NCBI RefSeq assembly: GCF_003121295.1
Contig: NZ_PHNC01000035.1
Span: 1-64,000, forward strand
Direction of reading: 5' to 3'
Origin: Streptomyces orinoci
Lineage (GTDB): Bacteria; Actinomycetota; Actinomycetes; Streptomycetales; Streptomycetaceae
DNA length: 64,000 nt
A program made the translations under genes and the position numbers. The first letter of the stretch is position 1. The number at the start of each line of letters is the position of its first letter. The notes under the pieces are model-generated. The model saw only the letters and a list, made by a program, of their open reading frames with translations. It searched no databases and was not told the DNA's origin. Shown one piece after another: positions 48,731 to 57,347 of the stretch.

Positions 48731-48963
48731 GCGCCAACCGCAACGCGCTGCCCAAGACGGGCTCGTTCGTCGTGGACACCGTCCGGGACGTGATCGGCCA
48801 GGTGATGGACTACGACCCCACCACGAAGACCCTCCAGCTCCGCCCGCCCCGAGGCGGGCTGGAGTGGGACGCACGCCCCGGCGACGTACGGCCCGCAACC
48901 GACCGGGAACGGCTCAACGCCAAGGTGCAGGCGGCAAACTGCGCAAGGCGGTGGGGAGGTTGA
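48727..48963 (+). CDS. Small hypothetical protein
   Basis: This 78-residue product starts at TTG 48727, overlapping the preceding stop. It reads TGSFVVDTVRDVIGQVMDYD, then LQLRPPRGGLEWDARPGDVR, suggesting a small beta-barrel-like domain. It is translationally coupled to the gene on each side. Function unknown. Confidence 0.55.
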   Translation: MSANRNALPKTGSFVVDTVRDVIGQVMDYDPTTKTLQLRPPRGGLEWDARPGDVRPATDRERLNAKVQAANCARRWGG

Positions 48964-49196
48964 GCGCTCACACCATCCTCAGGTACGCCACCTGGGTCAT
49001 CGGGCCCGAGGCCGCACCCGAGGCCCCGGAGATCCTTCACGTGCTGGCATGCACCACCTGCAGCGCCGCCTCCGAGGCGACCGAAGAGTTCGAGGGTGCC
49101 CGCGACTGGGCGTTCCAGCACTCCGGACGTAACCCCTCCCACACTGGCCACCGCGAGACCGTCACCCGCTTCTGGCGAGCCGCCCCCCTGAACTGA
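48960..49196 (+). CDS. Small hypothetical protein with CTTC motif
   Basis: This 78-residue product starts at TTG 48960, overlapping the preceding stop by 4 bp, with GGGGAGG directly adjacent. It contains LRYATWVIGPEAAPEAPEIL, VLACTTCSAASE and FQHSGRNPSHTGHRETVTRF. The CxxC and His-rich end resemble a widespread small Streptomyces family (possibly DUF7848; recognition from memory). It may bind zinc. Confidence 0.55.
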   Translation: MSAHTILRYATWVIGPEAAPEAPEILHVLACTTCSAASEATEEFEGARDWAFQHSGRNPSHTGHRETVTRFWRAAPLN

Positions 49197-49509
49197 CCGC
49201 GTCCCCGCATCCTCCTGCTCCGGCCGCCTCCATGACAGGTGCGGCCGCAGCAGGCCCCTGCCTTGCTGGGGGAGCTTCCGACTCACTCTGCACCAAAGGT
49301 GCGTTCGCGCCCAGCCTGCCGCCCAGCAGCGAGATCGACCGCCTCTTCCCGGACCGGGCAACTCGTACCGGCCACCGTGGCCAAAAAGCGCTTAACCAGG
49401 GCCGATTGACTCCCTGACCGGCACAATGGATCAGTGCGACGGCGAGCCAACGCGCACCCCAAGCCGCGCACCAACTGCCCCGCCCGGTACAGGAGAGACG
49501 AGAGCCCTA
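49197..49509. promoter_or_regulatory. Region upstream of pglY
   Basis: No gene is supported in this gap. The pglY frame is open from 49426 but becomes protein-like only at ATG 49510. A TTGACT occurs near 49406 without a convincing -10. Because a strong hairpin follows pglX, this region, or the one before 48464, must hold the pglYZ promoter. Confidence 0.4.
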
Positions 49510-52500
49510 ATGCCGCCCCAGGCCCAGCAGCCGCCACTGCTCCGCGATGTCATCACCATCAAGGAGTCGATCTCCACCTCCGACTACGTCCTCCAGCTCT
49601 CCGAGGCAACGACCCCTGAAGGGGCCGAGCATGCTCTCAAGGACTACGTCGTCACCGAGCGGCTGCTGGAGAACTTCGACGAGGCGCTTGGGCTGATCAA
49701 GGCGGCGCTCGACGGGCACACCTCCAAGGCGGCCTATCTCCATGGCTCGTTCGGTTCCGGTAAGTCCCACTTCATGGCCGTCCTGCACGCGTTGCTCAGC
49801 GGCAGCCCGGCCGCGCGCGGCCGGCGCGACTTCGACCCGCTCCTCACCAAGCACGAGTGGCTCGGCACCGACGGCAAGAAGTTCCTGCTCGTGCCCTACC
49901 ACATGCTCGGTGCCAAGGCGTTGGAGCAGCGCGTCCTCGGCAGCTACGTCACGCACGTCAAGAAGCTGCACCCGGAAGCGTCAACTCCGCAGGTGTACCG
50001 GACGGATGCGCTCTTCGCCGACATTCAGGCCATGCGGGACCGCATGGGAGATGACGCCGTCATCAACGGGCTCACCGCAGCCACCGGCACCGGCTCCGAC
50101 GCCGAGGACGAGGACGACGAGTGGGGTGAGCCCTTCGCCTGGACGCCGGCGCTGCTCGAGACCGCGCTCGCCGCACCCGAGATGCACGAGGAAGGGCGGG
50201 CGCTCAACGTGCGCAGCCCCTCCACCCCCGAGGAGTTGCGCGCGCGGCTGGTGAGCGATGCCAGCACCAATCTCCTCCCCGGCTTCGCGCAGCGCGCCGG
50301 CGAGAACGAGCACGGGTTCATCTCCCTCGACGCCGGCCTCTCGGTCATCGCCGCGCACGCCAAGTCCCTCGGCTACGACGGGCTGATCCTCTTCCTCGAC
50401 GAGCTGATTCTGTGGCTGGCCACCCTCATCCACGACCAGAAGTTCGTGGGCCGCGAGGCCGGGAAGATCACCAACTTTGTTGAGGGAGCCGACGCACGCC
50501 GGGCCATCCCCATCGTCTCGTTCATCGCCCGCCAGCGCGATCTGCGGGAGCTCGTCGGCGAGGAACTCTCCGGCGCGGCCGAGTCGGCCATCCAGGACAC
50601 CCTCAACCAGGCATCGGGCCGCTTCGACAAGATCACGCTGGAGGACCGCAACCTCCCTCAGGTCGCCCATGCCCGTCTTCTCCAGCCCAAGAGCCCCGAA
50701 GCGGCCGCGCTCATCAGGGCCAAGTTCGAGGAGACCCGCAAGGTCCGGCAGGAGGTGTGGGACACCCTGCTCGGCTCCGACCGGGGCGCCGACGGCATCG
50801 GTGCGGACGAGGAGAGCTTCCGGCTCACCTATCCCTTCTCCCCCGCCTTCATGGACACCCTGGTCCATGTCTCCTCGGCCCTTCAGCGCAACCGGACCGG
50901 TATGAAGCTGATGGGGCAGCTGCTCTCCGTCCACCGCCATGAACTGCGCCTGGGCGACCTGATCCCGGTCGGCGACCTCTATCCGTTGATCGCGTCCGGG
51001 GGCGACAAACCGTTCACCGACAGTCTGAAGGTGGTCTTCGAGGCGGCCGACAAGCTCTACCGGACCAAGCTCCGCCCGTACCTGCTCGGTGAGTACAACC
51101 TCTCGGAGGAGGACGTCGAGCAGTACACGCTCCGCCCGGAGAGCATCACCGACCAGGATCTGCGGACCCGCGTGAAGGGATTCGTCGGCGACAACCGCAT
51201 CGTCGGCACCCTGCTCCTCTCCGCGCTGGCGCCGAGCGTGCCCGCTCTCGCCAACCTCACCATCCGGCGGCTCTCCGCTCTCAACTACGGTTCGGTGGTC
51301 GCCCCCATCCCCGGGCGCGAGTACGGCATCCTCAAGAACAAGATCGCCGAGTGGGCGGGCCGCTTCCCCGAGATCAAGGAGACCGGCACCGACGCCAATC
51401 CGGGCGTCCGCCTCGAACTGACCGGTGTGGACGTCGATTCCGTCATCGCCAATGCCAACGTCAACGACAACCCTGGCAACCGGCTCGCGCTCGCCAAGCG
51501 CATACTGGCCGAGGAACTGGGCATCGACCAGGGTCAGTTGATGAGCGAACTCACCTTTGTCTGGCGTGGCACGCAGCGCAGCGTGGAGGTGGTCTTCGCC
51601 AACATCGCCGACGAGGACGAGCTGCCCGACTACGACCTGACGCCCGCGCAGGAGGGCCGCTGGCGGATCGTGGTCGACCTGCCGTACGACGAGCGCGAAT
51701 ACGGCCCCGCCGAGCACGCGGGGCGGTTCCGGCGGCTGCAGGAGAAGCAGCAGGGCGAGCGGTCGCGTACGGTCGCCTGGCTGCCGACCCACCTCTCCGC
51801 TCAGCGGTACGCCGACTTCCGGCGGCTGGTCGTCATCGACAAGGCTCTCGCCGACGAGCACCGCTTCAACAGCCAGTACGCAGGCCACCTCAGCGCGGAC
51901 AACCGGGCCCGTGCCAAGGGGCTGCTGGAGACCCAACGCGAGGCCCTGCTCAAGAACATCAAGGCCGCGTTCAAGCAGGCCTATGGACTCGCCGACAAGA
52001 AGGCGACCGATGTACAACTCGACTTCAGCGACCACCTGGAGTCGCTGCACGAGGTCGACGGGCTCACCCTCTCCTTCGGCCAGCCCCTGCGGGAGGCCGT
52101 CCAGCACATCGCGGGCAAGCTGCTTGCCGCCCAGTACCCGGGACACCCGGACTTCGACCCGGAGCACAAGGAGAAGAAGCCCGTCACCGCGGCCGATGCC
52201 CGCAAGGTGTTTCCACACATCCGGGCCGCTGCGGAGGCGCGGGACAGGCGTACCGAAGTCCCGGCCGGCGACCGTGCGTTGATGCAACGGCTGGCCGGGC
52301 CGCTGCGGCTCGGGCAGCAGAAGGAAGCGTACTTCGAGCTCTCCCTCTACTGGGCCGACCACTTCCGGCAGCTCGCCCGGGAGAAGGGCAGCACCGGTGA
52401 TCTCACCCTGATCACCCTCACCGACTGGATCGACCGACCCGAACCGCGCGGCCTGCCCGACTTCCTCGACAAACTCGTCGTGGCGTCCTTCGCAGAGATG

Positions 52501-53424
52501 GACGACCGGGTGTGGGTGCGGGGCGGCGTGCCGCTCGACCCGCCCCCGGAGCTGTCCCAGATCAAGGACCATGACGCACTGCGCAGTCAGCCGCTGCCCA
52601 CCGAGTCCGACTGGGAGACGGCCCGGCAGCGCTTCGAGACCATCTTCGGGCAGAAGGCGCCGGCGCTGCGCCGCGGACGCATGGTCCACCAGTTCGCCCG
52701 GCAGATCACCGAGCAGGCACGCGCTTTCCAGGAGCCCGCCGCCGACCTCGTGCGGCAGTTGGAGGAGCGTGCTGGGTTCCTGCTGCTCGACGAGACCGAC
52801 GAGGAGGGGCGGCTTGCCCTTGCCCGGCGGGCCGTTGAGCTGTTGAAGGCGCTCACCCAGGCTTCCGGCCAGGGTGCCGCCGGGGCGAAGAAGACCGTGG
52901 AGGCACTCGCCTCCTTCGATCTGGGCATGGTCAGCGCCGACCGCTTCGGCACCTCCATCACGCAGGCGCGGCCCGTGGCCCAGGCGCTGGATGCGGCATC
53001 CTGGAGCACCCTGGAGCTGGCTCCGGCGGAGGGCCCGGAGGGCGAGGCGCTGCTGGAGTCGCTGCGCAACGTGGCCCGGAGCGACCAGCGGACCAACGAT
53101 CTGCGAGACGCCCTGGCGCGGACACAGCGCGAGGTGCTGGCGCTGATGAAGCGCAACCGGGCCGCCACCACGCCGCCGCCCGCACCGGCTCCCGCTCCCC
53201 CGAGTGCCGGGGACGTATCGCTCAGCACCGCGACCAGTCATCCGCCCGTTCCCGAAGAACCATCCCCGGCGAAGGTCCCGATTCCTCGCCAGCTCCGCCG
53301 GTCCGGTGGTGGACGTACTACCGCGGCCCGTGCCGCTGCAGAACTGCAGGCCGACATAGCCGAGTTGGCTTCCCGGGACCCCGCAGCCACCATAGAGATC
53401 ACCTGGCGGGTGATCGACGCATGA
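49510..53424 (+). CDS. pglY: BREX type 2 PglY: large P-loop ATPase
   Basis: PglY, the type 2 counterpart of BrxC, is a large ATPase required for phage resistance. The 1304-residue product (ATG 49510) begins LLRDVITIKESISTSDYVLQ and has a Walker A, YLHGSFGSGKSHFMAVLH (K85), with a Walker B-like LILFLDELILWL about 295 residues in. A long helical part follows, ending in a Pro/Ala-rich linker and a short conserved tail, LQADIAELASRDPAATIEIT. Length is close to known PglY proteins. It overlaps pglZ by 4 bp (ATGA). Confidence 0.93.
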   Translation: MPPQAQQPPLLRDVITIKESISTSDYVLQLSEATTPEGAEHALKDYVVTERLLENFDEALGLIKAALDGHTSKAAYLHGSFGSGKSHFMAVLHALLSGSPAARGRRDFDPLLTKHEWLGTDGKKFLLVPYHMLGAKALEQRVLGSYVTHVKKLHPEASTPQVYRTDALFADIQAMRDRMGDDAVINGLTAATGTGSDAEDEDDEWGEPFAWTPALLETALAAPEMHEEGRALNVRSPSTPEELRARLVSDASTNLLPGFAQRAGENEHGFISLDAGLSVIAAHAKSLGYDGLILFLDELILWLATLIHDQKFVGREAGKITNFVEGADARRAIPIVSFIARQRDLRELVGEELSGAAESAIQDTLNQASGRFDKITLEDRNLPQVAHARLLQPKSPEAAALIRAKFEETRKVRQEVWDTLLGSDRGADGIGADEESFRLTYPFSPAFMDTLVHVSSALQRNRTGMKLMGQLLSVHRHELRLGDLIPVGDLYPLIASGGDKPFTDSLKVVFEAADKLYRTKLRPYLLGEYNLSEEDVEQYTLRPESITDQDLRTRVKGFVGDNRIVGTLLLSALAPSVPALANLTIRRLSALNYGSVVAPIPGREYGILKNKIAEWAGRFPEIKETGTDANPGVRLELTGVDVDSVIANANVNDNPGNRLALAKRILAEELGIDQGQLMSELTFVWRGTQRSVEVVFANIADEDELPDYDLTPAQEGRWRIVVDLPYDEREYGPAEHAGRFRRLQEKQQGERSRTVAWLPTHLSAQRYADFRRLVVIDKALADEHRFNSQYAGHLSADNRARAKGLLETQREALLKNIKAAFKQAYGLADKKATDVQLDFSDHLESLHEVDGLTLSFGQPLREAVQHIAGKLLAAQYPGHPDFDPEHKEKKPVTAADARKVFPHIRAAAEARDRRTEVPAGDRALMQRLAGPLRLGQQKEAYFELSLYWADHFRQLAREKGSTGDLTLITLTDWIDRPEPRGLPDFLDKLVVASFAEMDDRVWVRGGVPLDPPPELSQIKDHDALRSQPLPTESDWETARQRFETIFGQKAPALRRGRMVHQFARQITEQARAFQEPAADLVRQLEERAGFLLLDETDEEGRLALARRAVELLKALTQASGQGAAGAKKTVEALASFDLGMVSADRFGTSITQARPVAQALDAASWSTLELAPAEGPEGEALLESLRNVARSDQRTNDLRDALARTQREVLALMKRNRAATTPPPAPAPAPPSAGDVSLSTATSHPPVPEEPSPAKVPIPRQLRRSGGGRTTAARAAAELQADIAELASRDPAATIEITWRVIDA

Positions 53425-56294
53425 CCACCACAGCAACGACCGTCGCGGTGCGGCTGAACCTCGCGACCGTCACCCAGTACCTGTCCTCGCAGAGCTCGCT
53501 CGCCGAATCCCTGAGCGGCGACGGGAAGCGCAGAGCCGTACTGCTGCGATCCGCGCCGCAGTGGGACGGGCCGGCCGAACCCGAGTGGGGGGAAGGGCGG
53601 ACCGCCCGCATCGCGGCCGCGCTCTCCCCGCTCGCCGTCCACGAGTTGCTCCTGGACCACCTGGCGGAGAGGGCGACCGGGCCGGCTGTCCTCGTCGTCC
53701 TGACCGACCGGGAGGAGCACGAGCTCGACCCGGCGATCCTGGCCCGCGCCCACAAGAAGCGCATCCAGGCGGTGGACGGCTGGGACGTCGTCCGCGAGGC
53801 GTTCGGTGCACAGCAGGTCGACCCCCGGCTCAAGGACGTGAACTGGGCTGCGGAAGCACTCCTGGACGCCACCCCGCCGGGTGGCTGGCCACGGCTGGCG
53901 GGCGGGATGCTCTCGCGGCGCGCCGCCCTCTCCGCACTGGCGCTGCGCCGGTTGCGGCTCGGCCGTTACGGCACCGAGTTGGATCGGCTGGCTCGCAGCG
54001 CCGTCGGGGACAGCCTCGACATCCAGACCCTGCTCGGCTGGTCCCTGAGCCCCGGTGGCCCCGAGCGGTTCCTCGCGCTACGCGCTCCGGAGCGCCTCGG
54101 CCTCTCCTCCTTCCTCGGTGAACAGGACCAGGCAGAGCTCGCCGGACGGGCGCTGCTCGCCCTGGTCAACGCCGAGCACGGCACGGAAGCGGTCGCATTC
54201 GGCCTGGTCTGCGGGGCGCTCTGGCTCCATGCCGAGCCGGATGCCGCCACCTACCGGGCCAGGGGGCGTGCCGAGCGCTGGTTCGGGGAGCAGCCGCCGG
54301 AGACGGGTGACCAACTCGACGCGCTGGCCTCGGCCTTCGGGCAAGCGGCGGAGGAGTACGTCTCCACGCTGCTCATCGTCGCGGCGCGCGACACTCGCGG
54401 CGAGGCGGACGAGGCCCGCGAGGCACGCCGGATCGGCGAGACGGTGCTGGAACGGGCGGCGGCGCTGGTGCGCCAGTTCGGCGCGGAGTCGGCCGCCGAG
54501 GCCAGCCCGGTGCTCCCAGCCGGCCTGGAAGCCGGTTTCACGGCCGTGGGCCGGGCCCTTGTGGCGGGCCGGCTCGATGCCAGTGCCGCTGCCGTCCACG
54601 CCCTGACCACGCACAAGCGTGCCGACGAGCCCCACGCGCGGGCACGCATCGACCGGGCGCGCATGGCGCTGCGCCTCGCGCAGTGGCTGACCGGCGAACC
54701 ATCCGCCGAGTGCGGGCATGTGGCGGAGGCCATCGACCGCCATATCCACGAGACCGCATGGGTCGACTGGGCCCTCGAGCACGTCGAGGCCGGGGGCGAC
54801 CCTGACCCCATGCTCAAGTCCGCTTACGACGCGCTCGGCGCCCGGATCCGATCCCGCCGACGCGCGATCGACGGGGAGTTCGCCCGCGCTTTGGCGGTCT
54901 GGACCGCCGCCGGTACGCCGCCCAAGTCGATGCTGACCGTGGAGACCTTCCTCGAGCGAATCATCAAGCCGGTGGTGCGGGGCGACGCCGAGCAGCGCGT
55001 GCTGCTGCTCATCATCGACGGCATGAGCGGGGCCATCGCCAGCGAGCTGGCCGAAGAACTCCGCGCCTCCTGGGCCGAGTTCGACCCCTTGCCGGAGGAT
55101 GCGCCGCGCCGCCGGGCCATGGCGGCCGCCCTGCCGACAGTGACGGCGGTCTCCCGTACCTCCCTTTTCGCGGGCAGGCTCATGGCCGGGTCGCAGGCGG
55201 ACGAAAAGCGTCTCTTCCCTGCCCATGGGTTCTGGGGTGGGTCACCCGCTGCCGTCTTTCACAAAGACGACCTCCGGGGCGAGGGCACCGGGGACACCTT
55301 CGGCCCCTCCCTCACCGAGGCGCTCGCCGACGGGCGCACCCATGTGGCGGTCGTCCTCAATGGCGTTGACGACCGGCTCGGCCACGAGCAGAAACTCGGC
55401 GACGGGGCCTGGCAGGCCAACCACATCCCGGCTCTCCTCGAGCTGCTGCGCATCGCCGCCGCTGAGGGCATGGCCGTCCTGATCACCAGCGACCACGGTC
55501 ATGTGGTGGACCGGCATGGGGCCAGGGTCGAGTCCGCCACTGCCGAGTCGGCCCGCCATCGCGCACCGGGCGGGACCCTTGGCGATGCCGAGGTCGTGCT
55601 CTCCGGTCCGCGCGTGGTCTCCCCCGAGCCCGGCGGCGCGATCGTCGCGCTGTGGGATGCCGACTCCCACTACACCGCGCGCAAGGCCGGCTACCACGGT
55701 GGTGCAGCCCTGGCCGAGTTCGCCATCCCGGTCCTCGCCTTCCTCCCCTTCGGCGCAACACCGCCCAAGGAGTGGCGCGAGCTGGGCGACCAGCGGCCAA
55801 CCTGGTGGTTCCTGGACGGGCACACCCCCCGTCCCGCGACGCTGCGCGCCGAGCCGGCTATCCCGGCACGGAAGCCGAATCGGCATAAGCCGACGAGGGC
55901 ACAGGCCGAACTGGCCAAGACCAGCACCCCGTTGTTCGACGACACCGAGGTGCCGGTGGGCGCACCCGAAGCGGTGTCCGTCTCCCCGGACCAATCCTTG
56001 GTGGCCGGGCTCTTCGCCTCGGAGGCATTCCAGGATCAGGTCGGCCTGCTCGCCCGCAAGCCTCCCATGGACAAGGTGGAGAAGGCCGTGCGCGCTCTCC
56101 TGGCGGTGGGGGGCACGCTGCCGGTGACGGCCTTGGCGCAACGTGTCGGCTACCCGCCCAGCCGGGCCGACGGATTCGCCGCCGTCCTGCGTCAACTCCT
56201 CAACTACGACGGGGTCCAGGTCCTGGAGACGCTGCCGGACGGGCGGACTCTCCGTCTGCACGGCAGCCTGCTACGGCTGCAGTTCGGACTGTGA
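53421..56294 (+). CDS. pglZ: BREX PglZ: alkaline phosphatase superfamily protein
   Basis: PglZ is the hallmark BREX protein, a putative phosphatase/phosphodiesterase of the alkaline phosphatase superfamily. The 957-residue product has LLLIIDGMSGAIASELA (D533), the nucleophile region LPTVTAVSRTSLFAGRL, and VLITSDHGHVVDRHG carrying metal-binding Asp/His. An N-terminal region of about 450 residues precedes the catalytic domain, and the C-terminus is winged-helix-like. It is translationally coupled to pglY and converges with the minus-strand CBS-HEPN gene with only 9 bp between the stops. Confidence 0.94.
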   Translation: MTTTATTVAVRLNLATVTQYLSSQSSLAESLSGDGKRRAVLLRSAPQWDGPAEPEWGEGRTARIAAALSPLAVHELLLDHLAERATGPAVLVVLTDREEHELDPAILARAHKKRIQAVDGWDVVREAFGAQQVDPRLKDVNWAAEALLDATPPGGWPRLAGGMLSRRAALSALALRRLRLGRYGTELDRLARSAVGDSLDIQTLLGWSLSPGGPERFLALRAPERLGLSSFLGEQDQAELAGRALLALVNAEHGTEAVAFGLVCGALWLHAEPDAATYRARGRAERWFGEQPPETGDQLDALASAFGQAAEEYVSTLLIVAARDTRGEADEAREARRIGETVLERAAALVRQFGAESAAEASPVLPAGLEAGFTAVGRALVAGRLDASAAAVHALTTHKRADEPHARARIDRARMALRLAQWLTGEPSAECGHVAEAIDRHIHETAWVDWALEHVEAGGDPDPMLKSAYDALGARIRSRRRAIDGEFARALAVWTAAGTPPKSMLTVETFLERIIKPVVRGDAEQRVLLLIIDGMSGAIASELAEELRASWAEFDPLPEDAPRRRAMAAALPTVTAVSRTSLFAGRLMAGSQADEKRLFPAHGFWGGSPAAVFHKDDLRGEGTGDTFGPSLTEALADGRTHVAVVLNGVDDRLGHEQKLGDGAWQANHIPALLELLRIAAAEGMAVLITSDHGHVVDRHGARVESATAESARHRAPGGTLGDAEVVLSGPRVVSPEPGGAIVALWDADSHYTARKAGYHGGAALAEFAIPVLAFLPFGATPPKEWRELGDQRPTWWFLDGHTPRPATLRAEPAIPARKPNRHKPTRAQAELAKTSTPLFDDTEVPVGAPEAVSVSPDQSLVAGLFASEAFQDQVGLLARKPPMDKVEKAVRALLAVGGTLPVTALAQRVGYPPSRADGFAAVLRQLLNYDGVQVLETLPDGRTLRLHGSLLRLQFGL

Positions 56295-56303
56295 AGCCGC
56301 GAT

Positions 56304-57347
56304 TCAATTGACGTAGTCGCGCAGGAGGGTGGTGAAGGCAGTCAGTTCCTGCATGTCGTCAGCTGGCAGCGGTTTGGCATCGAAGTGGGCGATCCGGTTT
56401 CGGATCGTCTTCACCCGCTCCAGGTGTCGCACGAACTGGCCACGGTCCAGGGATTCACATCGAAGGGCCGACCAGTTGAGGTCGGCCTGCTGTGCCATCG
56501 CCACCTTCTTCTGTTCTCCGTCGAGAAGGCGTAGATAGTCGCCGAACATCAACTCCTCCACCCTGCCGGTTCGTTCCTCCGCTCTCTTGTTGGTCTGAAC
56601 GGCCTTGATGGCATCGACCGTCAGTCTGGACCCCAACCACCGGCGGAGGAGCGATTCGATCTCCCCAAGGAGAAAGAAGGGACGCGCCGCACTCTCGAAG
56701 CGGTCGACGACATGGCTGTTCGTCACGATCCCGGAAAGGCTGCCGTCCTCTCCCCGCACAAGCAGATAACCCTGCTCCATCAGCATCGGCAGGCAGGCGA
56801 AGAACTCCTGCCGGACATCGACCACCGGCAAGGAGTCCTGTTGCATGGCGTTGTCGAGAGTCGGGTCCTTTCCTCTCTCGTACATGAGTGCCAGCGAGCG
56901 CCAGGTAACCACGCCATGCACCAAGGTCGCGGTAACCACGGGAACTTGCGCATGGCCACGGTGCCGCATGAGATATGTCGCTTGGGACAGCGGTGCTCCG
57001 GCAGGGACGCAGTCCACTCCCCCGCGCGCCGACGGCAGATCACCGATCCGCAGCCGCTGCGGCAGTGCGCCCGGCGGCAGCGGTTCCTCCTCGACGGCAC
57101 CGTCCTCTTCCTGCCCGGACGAGGACGATCCCACCGTGGCAAGTGCGGTGATCTGTACGCGATCCCGAGCACCACAGGTGGCGAAGTCAGGAAAAGTGGC
57201 AAGGCCCGCATCAGCCAGGACCTGCGCGATGTCATGGACGTTCCAGGGCCGCCGCACCCGCACGCCGAAGAGATCGAGGAAATGGTCGACGGGCACCTCG
57301 GTGCCCTTGAGGGCGAGAAGCTCCTTCTCCGTGGGCCGCCTCTTCAC
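56304..57347 (-). CDS. CBS-pair protein with C-terminal HEPN-like motif
   Basis: This 347-residue protein (GTG start) overlaps the upstream DUF262 gene by 4 bp. The N-terminal 70 residues look like a small helical domain (HDIAQVLADAGLATFPDF). Residues about 100-235 form a CBS pair (VPAGAPLSQATYLMRHRGHA, VHGVVTWRSLALMYERG, then SLPVVDVRQEFFACLPMLME and GSLSGIVTNSHVVDRFESAA). The C-terminal 110 residues are helical and end with an R-x4-H signature, IRNRIAHFDAK (R316, H321), as in HEPN ribonucleases. CBS pairs usually bind adenine nucleotides, so a nucleotide-gated RNase or a non-catalytic HEPN sensor is the best inference. I know no named family with this architecture. Confidence 0.7.
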   Translation of the reverse strand: MKRRPTEKELLALKGTEVPVDHFLDLFGVRVRRPWNVHDIAQVLADAGLATFPDFATCGARDRVQITALATVGSSSSGQEEDGAVEEEPLPPGALPQRLRIGDLPSARGGVDCVPAGAPLSQATYLMRHRGHAQVPVVTATLVHGVVTWRSLALMYERGKDPTLDNAMQQDSLPVVDVRQEFFACLPMLMEQGYLLVRGEDGSLSGIVTNSHVVDRFESAARPFFLLGEIESLLRRWLGSRLTVDAIKAVQTNKRAEERTGRVEELMFGDYLRLLDGEQKKVAMAQQADLNWSALRCESLDRGQFVRHLERVKTIRNRIAHFDAKPLPADDMQELTAFTTLLRDYVN

